Below, piece by piece: positions 1 to 12,968 of a stretch of DNA of 64,000 nucleotides (position 1 is the first letter of the stretch; each line of letters opens with the position of its first letter). This DNA is from Planctobacterium marinum (GTDB lineage: Bacteria > Pseudomonadota > Gammaproteobacteria > Enterobacterales > Alteromonadaceae). Made by a program: the position numbers and the translations under genes. The DNA lies in NCBI RefSeq assembly GCF_036322805.1, contig NZ_AP027272.1:1-64000 (forward strand), in the 5' to 3' direction. A model generated the notes under the pieces. The model was not told where the DNA came from. It saw nothing but the letters and a program-made list of their open reading frames with translations, and did no database searches.

Positions 1-25
1 ATTATGGTGTAATTGCGTTGTACAT

Positions 26-34
26 TTATTCACA
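26..34 (+). promoter_or_regulatory. DnaA-box-like site upstream of dnaA
   Basis: The nonamer TTATTCACA differs at one position from the DnaA box TTATCCACA and lies about 67 bp before the dnaA start. DnaA commonly represses its own gene through such boxes. Only 100 bp of the upstream region is in the window, so whether this is part of a larger box cluster or of oriC cannot be seen. Confidence 0.4.
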
Positions 35-100
35 GTTATACGATAATTCACTGCTAGCCCGAAAAAAATAAAAATTAAACGACAGAGTATTTTTTCTATT

Positions 101-1501
101 ATGCAAATTTGGCAAAGTTGCCTGAAACGACTTCAGGAAGATCTCCCGGCACAACAGTACAGCATGTGGTTGAGACCATTAGAGCCTGAAGTTGAAGGGA
201 ACTGCTTAACGCTATTTGCTCCAAACCGATTCGTATTAGATTGGGTAAGGGATAAGTATTTGGGGCAAATTAGCGATCTTATTGCAGAATATTCGGATAA
301 TGCCGATCTCACTCTCAAGTTTGATGTAATTTCTAATAAGCAACAGAGTGCCCCAGTTGCTCCGGTTTCACCGGCGGTTCAATTCGCACCTCAAGTACCT
401 GTTGTTGCTCCTGCTAAGGTTGAGCCGACCAGGCCAGTCAAAAGTGCTGCAGCGCCAGTAGAAGTAAAGCCTGCTGCGCAGAAAAGTAACATCAATAAAA
501 ACTATCAGTTTGACAATTTCGTAGAAGGTAAGAGTAACCAATTAGCAAGGGCAGCTGCTCAGCAAGTTGCAGACAACCCCGGTGGTTCTTATAACCCGCT
601 ATTTATCTATGGTGGTACCGGTTTGGGTAAAACCCACCTGTTACACGCTGTAGGTAATGGCATTATTAAGCAGAAAAAAGATGCCAATGTAGTTTACATG
701 CATTCTGAACGTTTCGTGCAAGACATGGTTAAAGCGTTACAGAATAACGCCATTGAAGAATTTAAGCGTTACTACCGCTCCGTTGATGCATTGTTGATAG
801 ATGATATTCAGTTTTTCGCAAATAAAGAACGTTCTCAAGAAGAGTTCTTTCATACATTTAATGCATTACTCGAAGAAAATCAGCAGGTTATATTAACATC
901 TGATCGTTATCCGAAAGAGATTGATGGCGTTGATGATCGTTTGAAATCACGATTTGGTTGGGGCCTAACCATTATCATTGAGCCACCTGAACTCGAAACA
1001 CGTGTCGCCATTTTGATGAAAAAAGCCGCTGAGAACCGCGTTAATTTGCCCAACGAAGTCGCGTTCTTCATCGCAAAGAGATTGCGCACTAATGTTCGAG
1101 AATTGGAAGGTGCATTAAATCGTGTCATCGCAAACGCTAATTTCACCGGAAAGCCCATCACAATTGAATTTGTTCGCGATGCACTAAGAGATTTACTTGC
1201 ACTTCAGGATAAACTTGTAACAATAGACAACATACAAAAGACAACAGCTGAATACTACAAAATAAAAGTATCTGACCTGTTATCCAAGCGTCGTAGTAGA
1301 AGCGTGGCGAGGCCAAGACAAATTGCTATGGCCTTAGCTAAGGAACTCACTAACCATAGTCTACCTGAAATAGGGGATGCCTTCGGTGGTAGAGATCACA
1401 CTACTGTTTTACATGCATGTAGAAAAGTTAAAGAGCTGAAAGACGAAAATCACAGCGTGAAAGAAGACTTTCAGAATTTAATCCGAACCTTGTCGTCATA
1501 A
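101..1501 (+). CDS. dnaA: chromosomal replication initiator protein DnaA
   Basis: DnaA binds DnaA boxes at oriC, oligomerises with ATP and opens the origin. The 466-aa product has the usual four parts: N-terminal domain I (about 1-85, helicase/DiaA contact), a Pro/Ala/Val-rich linker (about 90-135), the AAA+ domain with Walker A GGTGLGKT at 171-178 and Walker [10 protein letters not shown], and the C-terminal DNA-binding domain with the signature [15 protein letters not shown] near the end. Length matches gammaproteobacterial DnaA. It is the first gene of a dnaA-dnaN-recF-gyrB cluster, with dnaN starting 11 bp after its stop. The start is the ATG preceding MQIWQSCL, typical of the family. Confidence 0.98.
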   Translation: MQIWQSCLKRLQEDLPAQQYSMWLRPLEPEVEGNCLTLFAPNRFVLDWVRDKYLGQISDLIAEYSDNADLTLKFDVISNKQQSAPVAPVSPAVQFAPQVPVVAPAKVEPTRPVKSAAAPVEVKPAAQKSNINKNYQFDNFVEGKSNQLARAAAQQVADNPGGSYNPLFIYGGTGLGKTHLLHAVGNGIIKQKKDANVVYMHSERFVQDMVKALQNNAIEEFKRYYRSVDALLIDDIQFFANKERSQEEFFHTFNALLEENQQVILTSDRYPKEIDGVDDRLKSRFGWGLTIIIEPPELETRVAILMKKAAENRVNLPNEVAFFIAKRLRTNVRELEGALNRVIANANFTGKPITIEFVRDALRDLLALQDKLVTIDNIQKTTAEYYKIKVSDLLSKRRSRSVARPRQIAMALAKELTNHSLPEIGDAFGGRDHTTVLHACRKVKELKDENHSVKEDFQNLIRTLSS

Positions 1502-1512
1502 AGAGAATAAAA

Positions 1513-2616
1513 ATGAGATTTTCGATAGCGCGCGAAGACTTTCTGACACCTTTACAACTTGTTTCCGGGGCGGTAGAAAAGAGACATACATTGCCCATTT
1601 TGTCTAATGTACTAATTAAAGTTGAAGAAGGTTCTCTTTGGCTAACAGGCACTGATTTAGAAGTCGAACTGATTGCAAGTACGGTATTAAGCGGAGATGT
1701 TGTAGACGGTGAGGTAACTGTACCAGCGAGAAAGCTGTTTGATATCTGTCGTAGCCTCGCTCCAGAAGCTAACATAGAGTTCTTTGTTGATGGCAGTAAA
1801 GTATTGGTAAAAAGTGCTCGAAGTCGTTACACGCTATCAACTCTACCTGCTGATGATTACCCAAATCTTGAAGATTGGGAAGGTGAAATCGAATTTGAAA
1901 TTTCACAAAAGAACTTACGTTCTTTAATCGAGAAAACCCACTTCTCCATGGCACAGCAAGATGTACGTTACTATTTAAATGGATTGTCACTGGAACTTGA
2001 GGGAGATCTAATTCGCTCTGTTGCAACCGATGGTCACAGACTTGCTTTGAGTAAGCACATTCTAGACGGCGCTGCATTTCCTACCAGTCAGGTAATCATT
2101 CCCAGAAAAGGGGTTATGGAAATCCTGCGCTTGATTGGTGATGAAGATTCCTCACTTAAGATACAGATTGGGTCAAATCACATTCGTTTATACTCAGCTG
2201 AATTTATTTTTACCAGTAAACTGGTGGACGGAAGGTTTCCTGACTACCGCAGAGTCTTACCCAGAGACGGTGATAAAACAGTTCTTGCGAACAAGTCGTT
2301 GTTAAAAGATGCCTTAACACGTGCTTCTATTCTTTCTAACGAAAAATTTCGTGGTATTCGCTTAGATTTAAGCAGCGCTGAGTTGCAAATAACAGCAAAT
2401 AACCCGGAGCAAGAAGAAGCTGTCGAGGTTATTGATGTTGACTATCAAGGTGATTCATTAGAGATTGGTTTCAACGTTGCATATTTAATAGATGTTCTAG
2501 GCGCTATAGATGATGAAACTATCAAACTAACTTTAGCTGATTCTAATAGTAGTGCTTTGGTAGAGGCACAGTCTACTGATAAATGTCTGTATGTCGTTAT
2601 GCCCATGAGACTGTAA
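1513..2616 (+). CDS. dnaN: DNA polymerase III beta sliding clamp
   Basis: This is the ring-shaped processivity clamp that tethers DNA polymerases III, II, IV and V and other partners to DNA. The protein has 367 aa, the usual bacterial clamp length of three repeated clamp folds, begins MRFSIAREDFLTPLQLVSGA and ends with the conserved VVMPMRL tail that forms part of the peptide-binding pocket. It sits 11 bp after dnaA and 10 bp before recF, so the three are probably co-transcribed. The ImuB and DnaE2 proteins encoded at 43.7-48.2 kb are expected to use this clamp (family knowledge). Confidence 0.98.
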   Translation: MRFSIAREDFLTPLQLVSGAVEKRHTLPILSNVLIKVEEGSLWLTGTDLEVELIASTVLSGDVVDGEVTVPARKLFDICRSLAPEANIEFFVDGSKVLVKSARSRYTLSTLPADDYPNLEDWEGEIEFEISQKNLRSLIEKTHFSMAQQDVRYYLNGLSLELEGDLIRSVATDGHRLALSKHILDGAAFPTSQVIIPRKGVMEILRLIGDEDSSLKIQIGSNHIRLYSAEFIFTSKLVDGRFPDYRRVLPRDGDKTVLANKSLLKDALTRASILSNEKFRGIRLDLSSAELQITANNPEQEEAVEVIDVDYQGDSLEIGFNVAYLIDVLGAIDDETIKLTLADSNSSALVEAQSTDKCLYVVMPMRL

Positions 2617-2626
2617 TTACAGTTAT

Positions 2627-6167
<3,541 letters not shown>

Positions 6168-6183
6168 CCTTTGATATCGATAT

Positions 6184-6211
6184 AAAAAAGGCTCCTTATG
6201 GAGCCTTTTTT
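6184..6211. terminator. bidirectional terminator between gyrB and lipoprotein gene
   Basis: Inverted repeat GGCTCC-TTAT-GGAGCC flanked by A6 on the left and T6 on the right. It can act as a Rho-independent terminator for gyrB on the plus strand and for the convergent lipoprotein gene on the minus strand. Confidence 0.9.
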
Positions 6212-6659
6212 ACATCTTAAACACTGATACCTTAGGGGCTGACCAACCACTAAAGTCAATTTGAAAAATGTATTTTCCCGATTCTTTCGGAACAAACACG
6301 AAGTTATCCACCGGCGTGTTGCAATTGGCGCTAACGGTTTTGTTTAACTTCAAATACTCGTCAGAATCCTTATTTTTATAACCACAACTTAACCCTTCGG
6401 ACCAAGCTTTATCAGCAAATTTAAAGTCATAAGGTTGGCCGTCAGCGACGAGCTCTACAACGACTCGATAAATATTCTCTTCAAACTGTACAACTTTATA
6501 AGCATCGTCAGCTTCCCACCAGGTAAAACTGCCTCTAAGATAAAGTTCACCATAAGAAGGCTTATCATTATCTAAACCGTCTACGAAGGTTTTGGTTGAA
6601 CTACAACCTGCTAGTGTTGCGGTTATCAAGAGCGTGCTGAATAGGGACTTAAACTTCAA
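6210..6659 (-). CDS. small lipoprotein with a predicted beta-sandwich domain
   Basis: A 149-aa protein with a lipoprotein signal: MKFKSLFSTLLITATLAGC gives a lipobox ending in LAGC at Cys19, followed by SSTK. It should be lipidated and membrane-anchored; Ser at +2 favours sorting to the outer membrane. The mature part contains LYLRGSFTWWEADDAYKV and later PYDFKFADKAWS, a pattern resembling the early-set/carbohydrate-binding modules attached to pullulanases and SusE/F-like proteins (G-x-F-x-W, then YxFKFAD). Function is unknown; glycan binding is only an inference. It is convergent with gyrB and ends 4 bp downstream of glyS on the same strand, so it may be read from the glyQS operon. Confidence 0.75.
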   Translation of the reverse strand: MKFKSLFSTLLITATLAGCSSTKTFVDGLDNDKPSYGELYLRGSFTWWEADDAYKVVQFEENIYRVVVELVADGQPYDFKFADKAWSEGLSCGYKNKDSDEYLKLNKTVSANCNTPVDNFVFVPKESGKYIFQIDFSGWSAPKVSVFKM

Positions 6660-6663
6660 GATC

Positions 6664-8742
6664 TTATCCCTGTAATAGTGAAATATCGGCTACGGACAAA
6701 AACACACTTCTAATTGTTGCAATTAGTGCAAATCGATTTTGCTTTATTGCCTCATCATCTGCATTTACCATAACTTTATCAAAAAATGTTGCTATTGGTG
6801 TTCTTAAAGACGCTAACTCATTTAATCGATCTGAATAAGCTTCAGCGGAGAGTGACATAGTCGACTCTGTGCTAATTTCATTAAGACCGGCCCATAGCAC
6901 TTTTTCTTCTTCTTCTACGAATAATGAAGCATCCACTTTTGTCGTGCCTGCATTATTTTTTGCAAGGATATTAGCGATACGCTTATTGGATTCTGACAGT
7001 ATTGCCATGGTATCACGGTTGTTTTCAATAAAGTTAGTAAGTGCTTCTAAGCGATACTTGATAGTTTCTATTGAGTTACCAGCTACTTCAATTACCGAGC
7101 GAACGGTATTGACTTGATGGCCTTGTTCGATAAAGAAGTTTTCAAGGCGTGCATTGAAAAACTGAATTAGTTGTTCTTGCCAGTCTTGATTGTTTAGAGT
7201 GCCTTGTGCATAAAAGCCGGCAGACAGGTTCAGTAGGGCCTTGAAATCAAGATTAATATCGTTTTCCAATACTACCTTTATAATACCTAGAGTGGCTCTG
7301 CGCAGTGCAAATGGATCCTTGTCACCTTTAGGCAATATACCAATACCAAAAATCCCTGTGAGTGTGTCTAACCGCTCTGCAATAGACACTATCTTAGCTG
7401 TATCAGATGCGGGAAGAGAATCTGACGCTGAACGCGGTTTGTAGTGATCGGCAATGGCGGTAGCAACTTCGGAGACTTCTCCATCGTTTAAGGCATAGCA
7501 TTGGCCCATATAGCCTTGAACATCAGGAAATTCATAAACCACTTTAGAAGTTAGATCTGACTTGGCCAACAGTCCCGCTCGATAGCACAACTCTGGATCA
7601 CCAATCTGTAATTTTTGAGTAAGAGCTCGGCTTAGATTTGCCACTCGTTCTGATTTTTCAAATAACGTACCTAGTTGTTTTTGATAAACAATTGATTTAA
7701 GACTATCTAGTCTTGTTTCTGTAGCTACTGATAAATCATACTCATAAAAGAATTTTGCGTCAGCCAGGCGGGGGCGAACCACCTTCTCATTACCACTTAT
7801 CACAGTGTCGGGATTGTTACTGGAAATATTTGAAACAAACAGAAAGCGATTAAGTAACTTTCCATCGTTGTTTGACAGAAGGGGGAAATAGCGCTGGTCG
7901 TCTTTCATTGTGTAAATGAGAGGTTCCTTTGGAACATTAAGAAAGCTCTCATCAAATTCAGCACTCAATACTACAGGGTATTCTACTAAACTTGTTACTT
8001 CTTCAACGAGGTCATCATCCTCAACGACTTTACCGTTAAATTGCACAGCTGTCTGATTTAGAGACTGTACTATGTTGGCTTTACGTTTTTCAAAATCGGC
8101 GATGACATTGAGACTATTTAACTGGCTTTCATAGCTTTCTGCGCTATGTAGTTCATGCAGACCGGGAGAATGAAAACGATGCCCCATAACCAAGTTGTTG
8201 GCCTTTTTACCAAAAAGCTCTACAGGTATTACTTTATCATTAAAGAGACAGCACAGGTTGTGTACGGGCCTCACAAACTGATGATCGCTGTCGCCCCAGC
8301 GCATTACTTTGGGAACCGGAAGTTTTGATGCTGACGTATCCAGGATGTTTTGCAAGCAAGAATCAATATTCTTACCTGTTTCCTGGATGGTAACTTGTAG
8401 CCATTCACCTTTCGGTGTTTCGACAACCGTCGCTTCTTCTAAAGTTATGTTATTTGACTTGGCCCAACCCAAAGCTGCTTTTGTAGGCTCACCTGAAGCA
8501 TCATAAGCACTTTTTACTGGCGGCCCTTTTTTTACCAACTCAATGTCTTCCTGTTTTTCAGACAAACCTGATATTAGTAACGAAAGACGTCTTGGCGTCG
8601 CAAACCACTGAGTAGACTGAAAGGTAAATCTTGCTTGTTTTAAGCCATCAACAATATTGGACTGGAAAGTCTGACCTAACGTTCTAAGTGCCTTTGGTGG
8701 CAACTCTTCGCAAGCCAGTTCTATAACTAAATTATTACTCAC
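6664..8742 (-). CDS. glyS: glycyl-tRNA synthetase beta subunit
   Basis: Beta subunit of the bacterial alpha2beta2 glycyl-tRNA synthetase, which attaches glycine to tRNA-Gly. The 692-aa length is close to that of E. coli GlyS (689). The N-terminus carries LVIELACEELPPKAL and later PRRLSLLISGL, VMRWGD and VRPVHNL, all typical of the family, and the C-terminal part has the anticodon-binding-like region (FFDKVMVNADDEAIKQNRF). It follows glyQ by 23 bp, so the pair forms an operon on the minus strand. Confidence 0.98.
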   Translation of the reverse strand: MSNNLVIELACEELPPKALRTLGQTFQSNIVDGLKQARFTFQSTQWFATPRRLSLLISGLSEKQEDIELVKKGPPVKSAYDASGEPTKAALGWAKSNNITLEEATVVETPKGEWLQVTIQETGKNIDSCLQNILDTSASKLPVPKVMRWGDSDHQFVRPVHNLCCLFNDKVIPVELFGKKANNLVMGHRFHSPGLHELHSAESYESQLNSLNVIADFEKRKANIVQSLNQTAVQFNGKVVEDDDLVEEVTSLVEYPVVLSAEFDESFLNVPKEPLIYTMKDDQRYFPLLSNNDGKLLNRFLFVSNISSNNPDTVISGNEKVVRPRLADAKFFYEYDLSVATETRLDSLKSIVYQKQLGTLFEKSERVANLSRALTQKLQIGDPELCYRAGLLAKSDLTSKVVYEFPDVQGYMGQCYALNDGEVSEVATAIADHYKPRSASDSLPASDTAKIVSIAERLDTLTGIFGIGILPKGDKDPFALRRATLGIIKVVLENDINLDFKALLNLSAGFYAQGTLNNQDWQEQLIQFFNARLENFFIEQGHQVNTVRSVIEVAGNSIETIKYRLEALTNFIENNRDTMAILSESNKRIANILAKNNAGTTKVDASLFVEEEEKVLWAGLNEISTESTMSLSAEAYSDRLNELASLRTPIATFFDKVMVNADDEAIKQNRFALIATIRSVFLSVADISLLQG

Positions 8743-8765
8743 GTTCTGTTAATCCTTAAAACTAA

Positions 8766-9668
8766 TTATTTAGTGGTGCACATGGGGAAGCCAAGCTCTT
8801 CTCGAGCTTTGTAGAATGCTTCAGCACACGCTTTTGCTAGCGTCCGCACTCGTAAAATATAACGTTGTCTTTCTGTAACTGAAATCGCCTGGCGCGCATC
8901 TAAAAGATTGAAATAATGCGATGCTTTCATTACTTGTTCATAAGCGGGTAGTGGCAGAGATTGCTCTATCAACAATTGGCTCTGTTTTTCTGCTTCATCA
9001 AAGTAGCGGAACATATTATCTACATCGGCAAGTTCAAAGTTGTACTTTGATTGCTCAACTTCGTTTTGATGAAAAATATCGCCATAAGTGACTTTACCAA
9101 ATGGACCGTTTGCCCAGACTAGATCGTAAATAGAGTCAACACCTTGCACATACATAGCGAGACGCTCTAGACCATAAGTGATTTCCCCGGTTACCGGTTT
9201 GCACTCAAGCCCACCAACCTGTTGGAAGTAAGTGAATTGCGTTACTTCCATACCATTGAGCCATACCTCCCAACCAAGACCCCAGGCTCCTAGAGTGGGT
9301 GATTCCCAGTTGTCTTCCACAAAGCGGATGTCATGCTCAAGTGGGTCAAAGCCCATCTCTTTTAATGAACCCAAATACAACTCCTGAATATTCTCTGGAG
9401 AAGGTTTAAGCATTACCTGAAACTGGTAGTAGTGTTGTAAGCGGTTTGGGTTTTCGCCATAGCGACCGTCGGTTGGTCTTCTACAGGGTTGCACGTAAGC
9501 ACTGCTAATAGGCTCAGGACCTATAGCACGTAAAAAAGTCATGGGATGAAATGTGCCAGCTCCCACTTCTAAGTCCAGAGGTTGCACTATGACACAACCC
9601 TGCCTGGCCCAATAATCCTGTAGGCTTAAGATGAGCCCTTGAAAGGTTTTTAAATCGTAATTCGCCAT
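8766..9668 (-). CDS. glyQ: glycyl-tRNA synthetase alpha subunit
   Basis: Catalytic alpha subunit of glycyl-tRNA synthetase, a class II enzyme. The 300-aa product contains [18 protein letters not shown] at the N-terminus, [20 protein letters not shown], and [18 protein letters not shown], all family hallmarks; E. coli GlyQ has 303 aa. It is the first gene of the glyQS pair. A 9-bp inverted repeat lies about 80-100 bp upstream (9745-9770). Confidence 0.98.
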   Translation of the reverse strand: MANYDLKTFQGLILSLQDYWARQGCVIVQPLDLEVGAGTFHPMTFLRAIGPEPISSAYVQPCRRPTDGRYGENPNRLQHYYQFQVMLKPSPENIQELYLGSLKEMGFDPLEHDIRFVEDNWESPTLGAWGLGWEVWLNGMEVTQFTYFQQVGGLECKPVTGEITYGLERLAMYVQGVDSIYDLVWANGPFGKVTYGDIFHQNEVEQSKYNFELADVDNMFRYFDEAEKQSQLLIEQSLPLPAYEQVMKASHYFNLLDARQAISVTERQRYILRVRTLAKACAEAFYKAREELGFPMCTTK

Positions 9669-9744
9669 ATAACTGTCAATTCAACCAAAATGGGCGAAGT
9701 ATAACTCTTGTAGTGCTTATTATGTAGCCCAAAAGCCTTGTGAA

Positions 9745-9770
9745 CCGCTTATTTCTGGAATAATAAGCGG
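9745..9770. repeat. 9-bp inverted repeat upstream of glyQ
   Basis: CCGCTTATT and AATAAGCGG form a perfect 9-bp inverted repeat around an 8-nt spacer, between the end of the DUF2489 gene and the start of glyQ (both minus strand). There is no clear T-run on either side, so it could be a weak terminator or a protein-binding operator. Confidence 0.4.
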
Positions 9771-9838
9771 AATATTGGGAGGGGGATGAAAAATGACTTA
9801 GTAATACAGCTGAGAAACAAGGTATTGGCTTGTAACAA

Positions 9839-10303
9839 TCAAGATTTTTGTCGCAACACCACTATGAATTGTTCTAATTCTTTTAATATTCGTTGTTCCC
9901 ACTGTGCTTCAAGCTCTTCTCTTTCTGCATCCAGTTTTAACAACTGAAGTTTATTTAACTTCTTCCTTGCTGACAGGATAGGGTGGTGCTGTATCTTGAG
10001 ATAAAACTGCGCAGAGTGGGGCAGTAACTGTTGGAAATTAAGCTCCTGCACTGATAATGCGTCTAAAAGCCCCCTGATCCTGATCACCGCCTCACTGATG
10101 CCGCATTGCTGTTGTAAAGTGGCTCTGGCAATCACATCAAGACTTTCTGTAATATCTTTTAGTCTGGCTGCATTGACACTTTTAACACGTACTTTCTGCT
10201 GATGCAGTTTGTACACCAGGTGGCCTGCATATCCTGCCAGACTCAGAATGATGGCCGCAGCGATTAAACTGATACTAAGCCAATGAGTTTCAATTAAGTT
10301 CAT
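9839..10303 (-). CDS. DUF2489 family membrane protein
   Basis: A 154-aa protein with one N-terminal transmembrane segment (about residues 9-31, LSISLIAAAIILSLAGYAGH) and a charged, mostly helical cytoplasmic part containing the HHPILSARKKLNKLQLLKLD motif. It matches the pattern of the DUF2489 family of Alteromonadales and Vibrionales, whose function is unknown. Its ATG overlaps the TGA of yihI (ATGA), so translation is probably coupled. This pairing is recurrent in related genera (family knowledge). Confidence 0.8.
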   Translation of the reverse strand: MNLIETHWLSISLIAAAIILSLAGYAGHLVYKLHQQKVRVKSVNAARLKDITESLDVIARATLQQQCGISEAVIRIRGLLDALSVQELNFQQLLPHSAQFYLKIQHHPILSARKKLNKLQLLKLDAEREELEAQWEQRILKELEQFIVVLRQKS

Positions 10304-10827
10304 CAGTAAAACTTACCGGGGGATTTTTCCAGCATGTCCAGTAAATCGTCAGACTCAGGAACCACCTGAGGAGCGTCCTCTTCATCTGCATCAACACTAA
10401 TACCCAATAACTCGCAAAGTGTTTTGTGTCTTGCTAATAGTTGATCTACATAAAGCTCTTCTGTTTTATCAACACTCTGGCCGTCATCCATTTTATCCAT
10501 TAGCGCCTGTAATCGGGTGTCGTTTTCTATGTAGTTTAGTTCTTCCTGCGGCGTTTTGAATTTGGGTATTAAACGCTTGTTATTGTTTTGCTCGGCCTTT
10601 TCATTCGACAACAAAGAGATCTTCTTTTTACTACCTAAACGGCGGTCTTTTTTGTCGGCTGTGTTACCTGGTTGATTTCCACCGGGATTGCCGTCTTTCA
10701 GGCTGTTTCGATTTCCGGGGGCTTTACCATTTAACTTTTTATTTCTTTTGGGTGCGTTTTCAGTCGGCCTGACTTTTGGCCTTGGAGCAGATTGAGTGAC
10801 CTTTCGAGTTTTTTTAACACGAGGCAT
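10303..10827 (-). CDS. yihI: Der GTPase-activating protein YihI
   Basis: YihI stimulates GTP hydrolysis by Der (EngA) and thereby modulates 50S ribosome maturation. The 174-aa product has the usual two parts: a highly basic, Asn/Gly/Lys-rich N-terminal tail beginning MPRVKKTRKVTQ, and an acidic C-terminal region with LNYIENDTRLQALMDKMDDG and DQLLARHKTLCELLGI. E. coli YihI has 169 aa. It lies near engB, as in E. coli, and overlaps the DUF2489 start. Confidence 0.9.
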   Translation of the reverse strand: MPRVKKTRKVTQSAPRPKVRPTENAPKRNKKLNGKAPGNRNSLKDGNPGGNQPGNTADKKDRRLGSKKKISLLSNEKAEQNNNKRLIPKFKTPQEELNYIENDTRLQALMDKMDDGQSVDKTEELYVDQLLARHKTLCELLGISVDADEEDAPQVVPESDDLLDMLEKSPGKFY

Positions 10828-10900
10828 AGAATATTTTCTCTGATGAATGATGGGGAATTAACTAGTAGGGATTATAGGATATTTATTGAGAGACAAAAAC

Positions 10901-10930
10901 AAGAAACGGTGCTGATGCACCGTTGTTTCT
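10901..10930 (-). terminator. probable terminator downstream of cytochrome c4
   Basis: Read on the minus strand, the stem AACGGTGC-ATCA-GCACCGTT is followed by TCTTGTTTTTG. This is a plausible Rho-independent terminator for the cytochrome c4 gene, although it lies about 230 bp past its stop codon. Confidence 0.6.
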
Positions 10931-10951
10931 AAAACAGGTTATAGAGAAACC

Positions 10952-11086
10952 ATGATCCCTTCAGTAACCAATCTTGTTGTAATCCCGTGTTTATTATTTT
11001 TGTTCGGGACCTTTTTATTTTATGTCATCGTGACACTTATTATTTCTTCCTTGTTCCCAAGAAGTAGGTTGAAGGGGGTAAATTAA
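10952..11086 (+). CDS. possible 44-aa single-pass membrane protein
   Basis: A short reading frame in the 332-bp gap between yihI and cytochrome c4. It begins ATG after GAGAAACC and encodes MIPSVTNLVVIPCLLFLFG followed by further hydrophobic residues and ending FPRSRLKGVN. The composition is that of a single transmembrane helix (about residues 8-34) followed by a basic tail, which fits a positive-inside topology. It is antisense to the neighbouring genes and unsupported by homology. It could be a real microprotein or a chance AT-rich frame. Confidence 0.35.
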   Translation: MIPSVTNLVVIPCLLFLFGTFLFYVIVTLIISSLFPRSRLKGVN

Positions 11087-11159
11087 TATTCCCTGCTCAA
11101 CCTTGGGACGTAAGAATACACGATGTTAAAAATTTTACAACTTATTTACAAAAACGAAA

Positions 11160-11783
11160 TTAATGCAATCCGGAAACATAAAGTGACAGTACGCGGATGT
11201 CTTCGTCAGTTAACTTTTTAGCTATATCGCGCATCATGCCGTTGAGGTCGTTGGCACGTTGACCGCTTCTGAACTGTTCAAGTTGAGATTTAGTATAATC
11301 GCTGTGTTGACCACTAATATCCGGAAAATTGGCCAGTTCCATGCCATTTCCTCTAGGACCGTGACAAGCGATACAAGCGGTAATACCACGCTCCAGATCT
11401 CCACCAGTGTAAAGTGCTTTGCCCGCTTCAATAACATCTTCTGGCGTCTCGCCTTTACTCATAGTTTGACTGGCAAACCACGCAGACAAGTCGGCAATAT
11501 CTTGATCAGACAAACCGGCCGCCATGCCATTCATTACTGCGTTATTTCTGCCTTCAGCACCACCAGTTTGTGAGGCTAGTCTAAAGTCCATAAGCTGCTT
11601 AGCCAGGTAACCTTCGTGCTGTCCTGCGATTTTAGGGTTCATAGGGATCATGCTATTTCCGTCATTGCCATGACATGCAGCACAGGTTGCTGCTTTTGAT
11701 TTACCAGCCTCGGCATCACCCTCAGCAAACGCCATTTGACCAAAACCTGCAGCTAGTCCAAGCAATAAAAGCCATTTTTTCAT
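11160..11783 (-). CDS. diheme cytochrome c4
   Basis: A secreted diheme c-type cytochrome that carries electrons to terminal oxidases. After a signal peptide (MKKWLLLLGLAAGFGQMAFA) there are two heme-binding motifs, CAACH and CIACH, each followed by a glycine-rich turn (GNDGNSMIPMNPKIAGQ and GPRGNGMELANFPDISGQ), giving the duplicated structure of cytochrome c4. Each half has the distal Met region. I start at the ATG at 11783, preceded by GAGA, rather than at the upstream TTG. The gene is divergent from engB, a pairing common in gammaproteobacteria. The product is 207 aa. Confidence 0.94.
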   Translation of the reverse strand: MKKWLLLLGLAAGFGQMAFAEGDAEAGKSKAATCAACHGNDGNSMIPMNPKIAGQHEGYLAKQLMDFRLASQTGGAEGRNNAVMNGMAAGLSDQDIADLSAWFASQTMSKGETPEDVIEAGKALYTGGDLERGITACIACHGPRGNGMELANFPDISGQHSDYTKSQLEQFRSGQRANDLNGMMRDIAKKLTDEDIRVLSLYVSGLH

Positions 11784-11948
11784 AGTGGTTCTCAAGTAAT
11801 TCTTGTTAAAATCGTTTAGTAATCAGGTATTTTACACACTTTGAAACACAGGAAAACAGCATAAAAGATATTCTGAGTAATTATCTGTTGTTGTTTTGCA
11901 GTTTCCAATGCAAAAACTTTAGCAGAATTTACAGAGAAAACAGTTACC

Positions 11949-12566
11949 GTGAGCATTTATTCTAAAGCAACATTTACTATTAGCGCCCCTGATATAAGGC
12001 ATTTAAAGGTTGATGAGGGCATTGAAGTCGCTTTTGCCGGACGCTCCAATGCTGGTAAATCCAGCGCCTTGAATGCTTTGACGCGGCAAAAAAGCCTGGC
12101 GCGTACCAGTAAAACCCCGGGTCGAACACAACAGATTAACGTATTTGAAATTGCCGAAGATAAAAGACTAATCGATCTTCCCGGATATGGATTTGCCCAG
12201 GTGCCAAAGGCAATGAAAGAAAAGTGGCAAAGAGCATTGGGTGAATATCTTGAAAAACGACAGAGTCTAAAAGGCTTAGTGGTTTTAATGGATATCAGAC
12301 ACCCTTTAAAAGATCTCGATCAGCAATTGATTAGCTGGGCGGTCGCCAGTGAGATCCCCGTGCTGGCGCTGTTAACTAAAGCAGACAAGCTCAAATCGGG
12401 GAAACGAAAAGCCCAGGTGGCTATGGCTCAAGAGGCTGCTATGGCGTTTTGTGGCGATGTTGAAGTCGCTGCATTCTCTTCCACGAGTAAAATAGGATTG
12501 CCTATACTGGAGAGTAAATTAAATCATTGGTTTGGGTTTGATAACGAAACTGATGAACAGGTTTGA
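11949..12566 (+). CDS. engB: ribosome biogenesis GTP-binding protein EngB (YihA/YsxC)
   Basis: An essential TrmE-Era-like GTPase needed for 50S subunit assembly. G1 is [12 protein letters not shown], the G2 area has [13 protein letters not shown]3 is DLPGYG, G4 is TKAD and G5 has SSTSK. The 205-aa length is typical. The start codon is GTG. It is convergent with spf and polA, the same arrangement as in E. coli, and divergent from cytochrome c4. Confidence 0.97.
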   Translation: MSIYSKATFTISAPDIRHLKVDEGIEVAFAGRSNAGKSSALNALTRQKSLARTSKTPGRTQQINVFEIAEDKRLIDLPGYGFAQVPKAMKEKWQRALGEYLEKRQSLKGLVVLMDIRHPLKDLDQQLISWAVASEIPVLALLTKADKLKSGKRKAQVAMAQEAAMAFCGDVEVAAFSSTSKIGLPILESKLNHWFGFDNETDEQV

Positions 12567-12585
12567 CTATTTAAGCGCAGATAAA

Positions 12586-12612
12586 AGAAACCCCTCCAGA
12601 GGAGGGGCTATT
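12586..12612 (+). terminator. terminator of engB
   Basis: CCCCTCC-AGA-GGAGGGG hairpin followed by CTATTTAA, 25 bp after the engB stop. The T-run is imperfect. Confidence 0.6.
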
Positions 12613-12887
12613 TAACAGAGAAAACACACACAACTATATACATAGACCGAGCTAATTCTGATTAGTTCACAAATAAATAAATTTTTTTAAATATTTTTAC
12701 TTTTTACTTTTTTCAGCATTTTCCTCTCACTGACGACAAGATAATCAGGGCCACGCGCTTCATAACATTCCAGCAACTACAGAAAACGGTCAGGTATAGG
12801 GGTATTGCCTAATTTATAACAAATAGTTTTTTGAGAGTCGCATTACAAGAAGTTGTGAAAAGGGGATTGTTGAGATGGTATAGACAT

Positions 12888-12961
12888 AAAAAAACCCCGG
12901 TAAAACTACCGGGGTTAAAGCAAAGGTTTGAAAGATAGAACATCTTACCTCTGTACCCTAC
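12888..12961 (-). ncRNA. spf: Spot 42 small regulatory RNA (compact form)
   Basis: The minus strand begins GTAGGGTACAGAGGTAAGAT, followed by GTTCTATCTTTCA. As I recall the E. coli Spot 42 sequence, this 5' region and the next CTTTCA-ACCTTT segment are almost identical to it. The RNA ends with the terminator CCCCGGTAGTTTTACCGGGG plus U7. Spot 42 is an Hfq-dependent RNA that represses catabolic and uptake genes and is itself repressed by CRP-cAMP in E. coli. At about 74 nt it is shorter than the 109-nt E. coli RNA, because the segment between the conserved 5' part and the terminator is almost absent. It lies downstream of polA on the same strand and convergent to engB, the conserved location. 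Confidence 0.93.
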
Positions 12962-12968
12962 GAAAGAG

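Noticed and set aside
10828-10930. CsrB/CsrC-like RNA near yihI, as in E. coli
   Set aside because: Only about three GGA motifs occur and the hairpin at 10901-10930 has no T-run on the plus strand. It fits better as the cytochrome c4 terminator.
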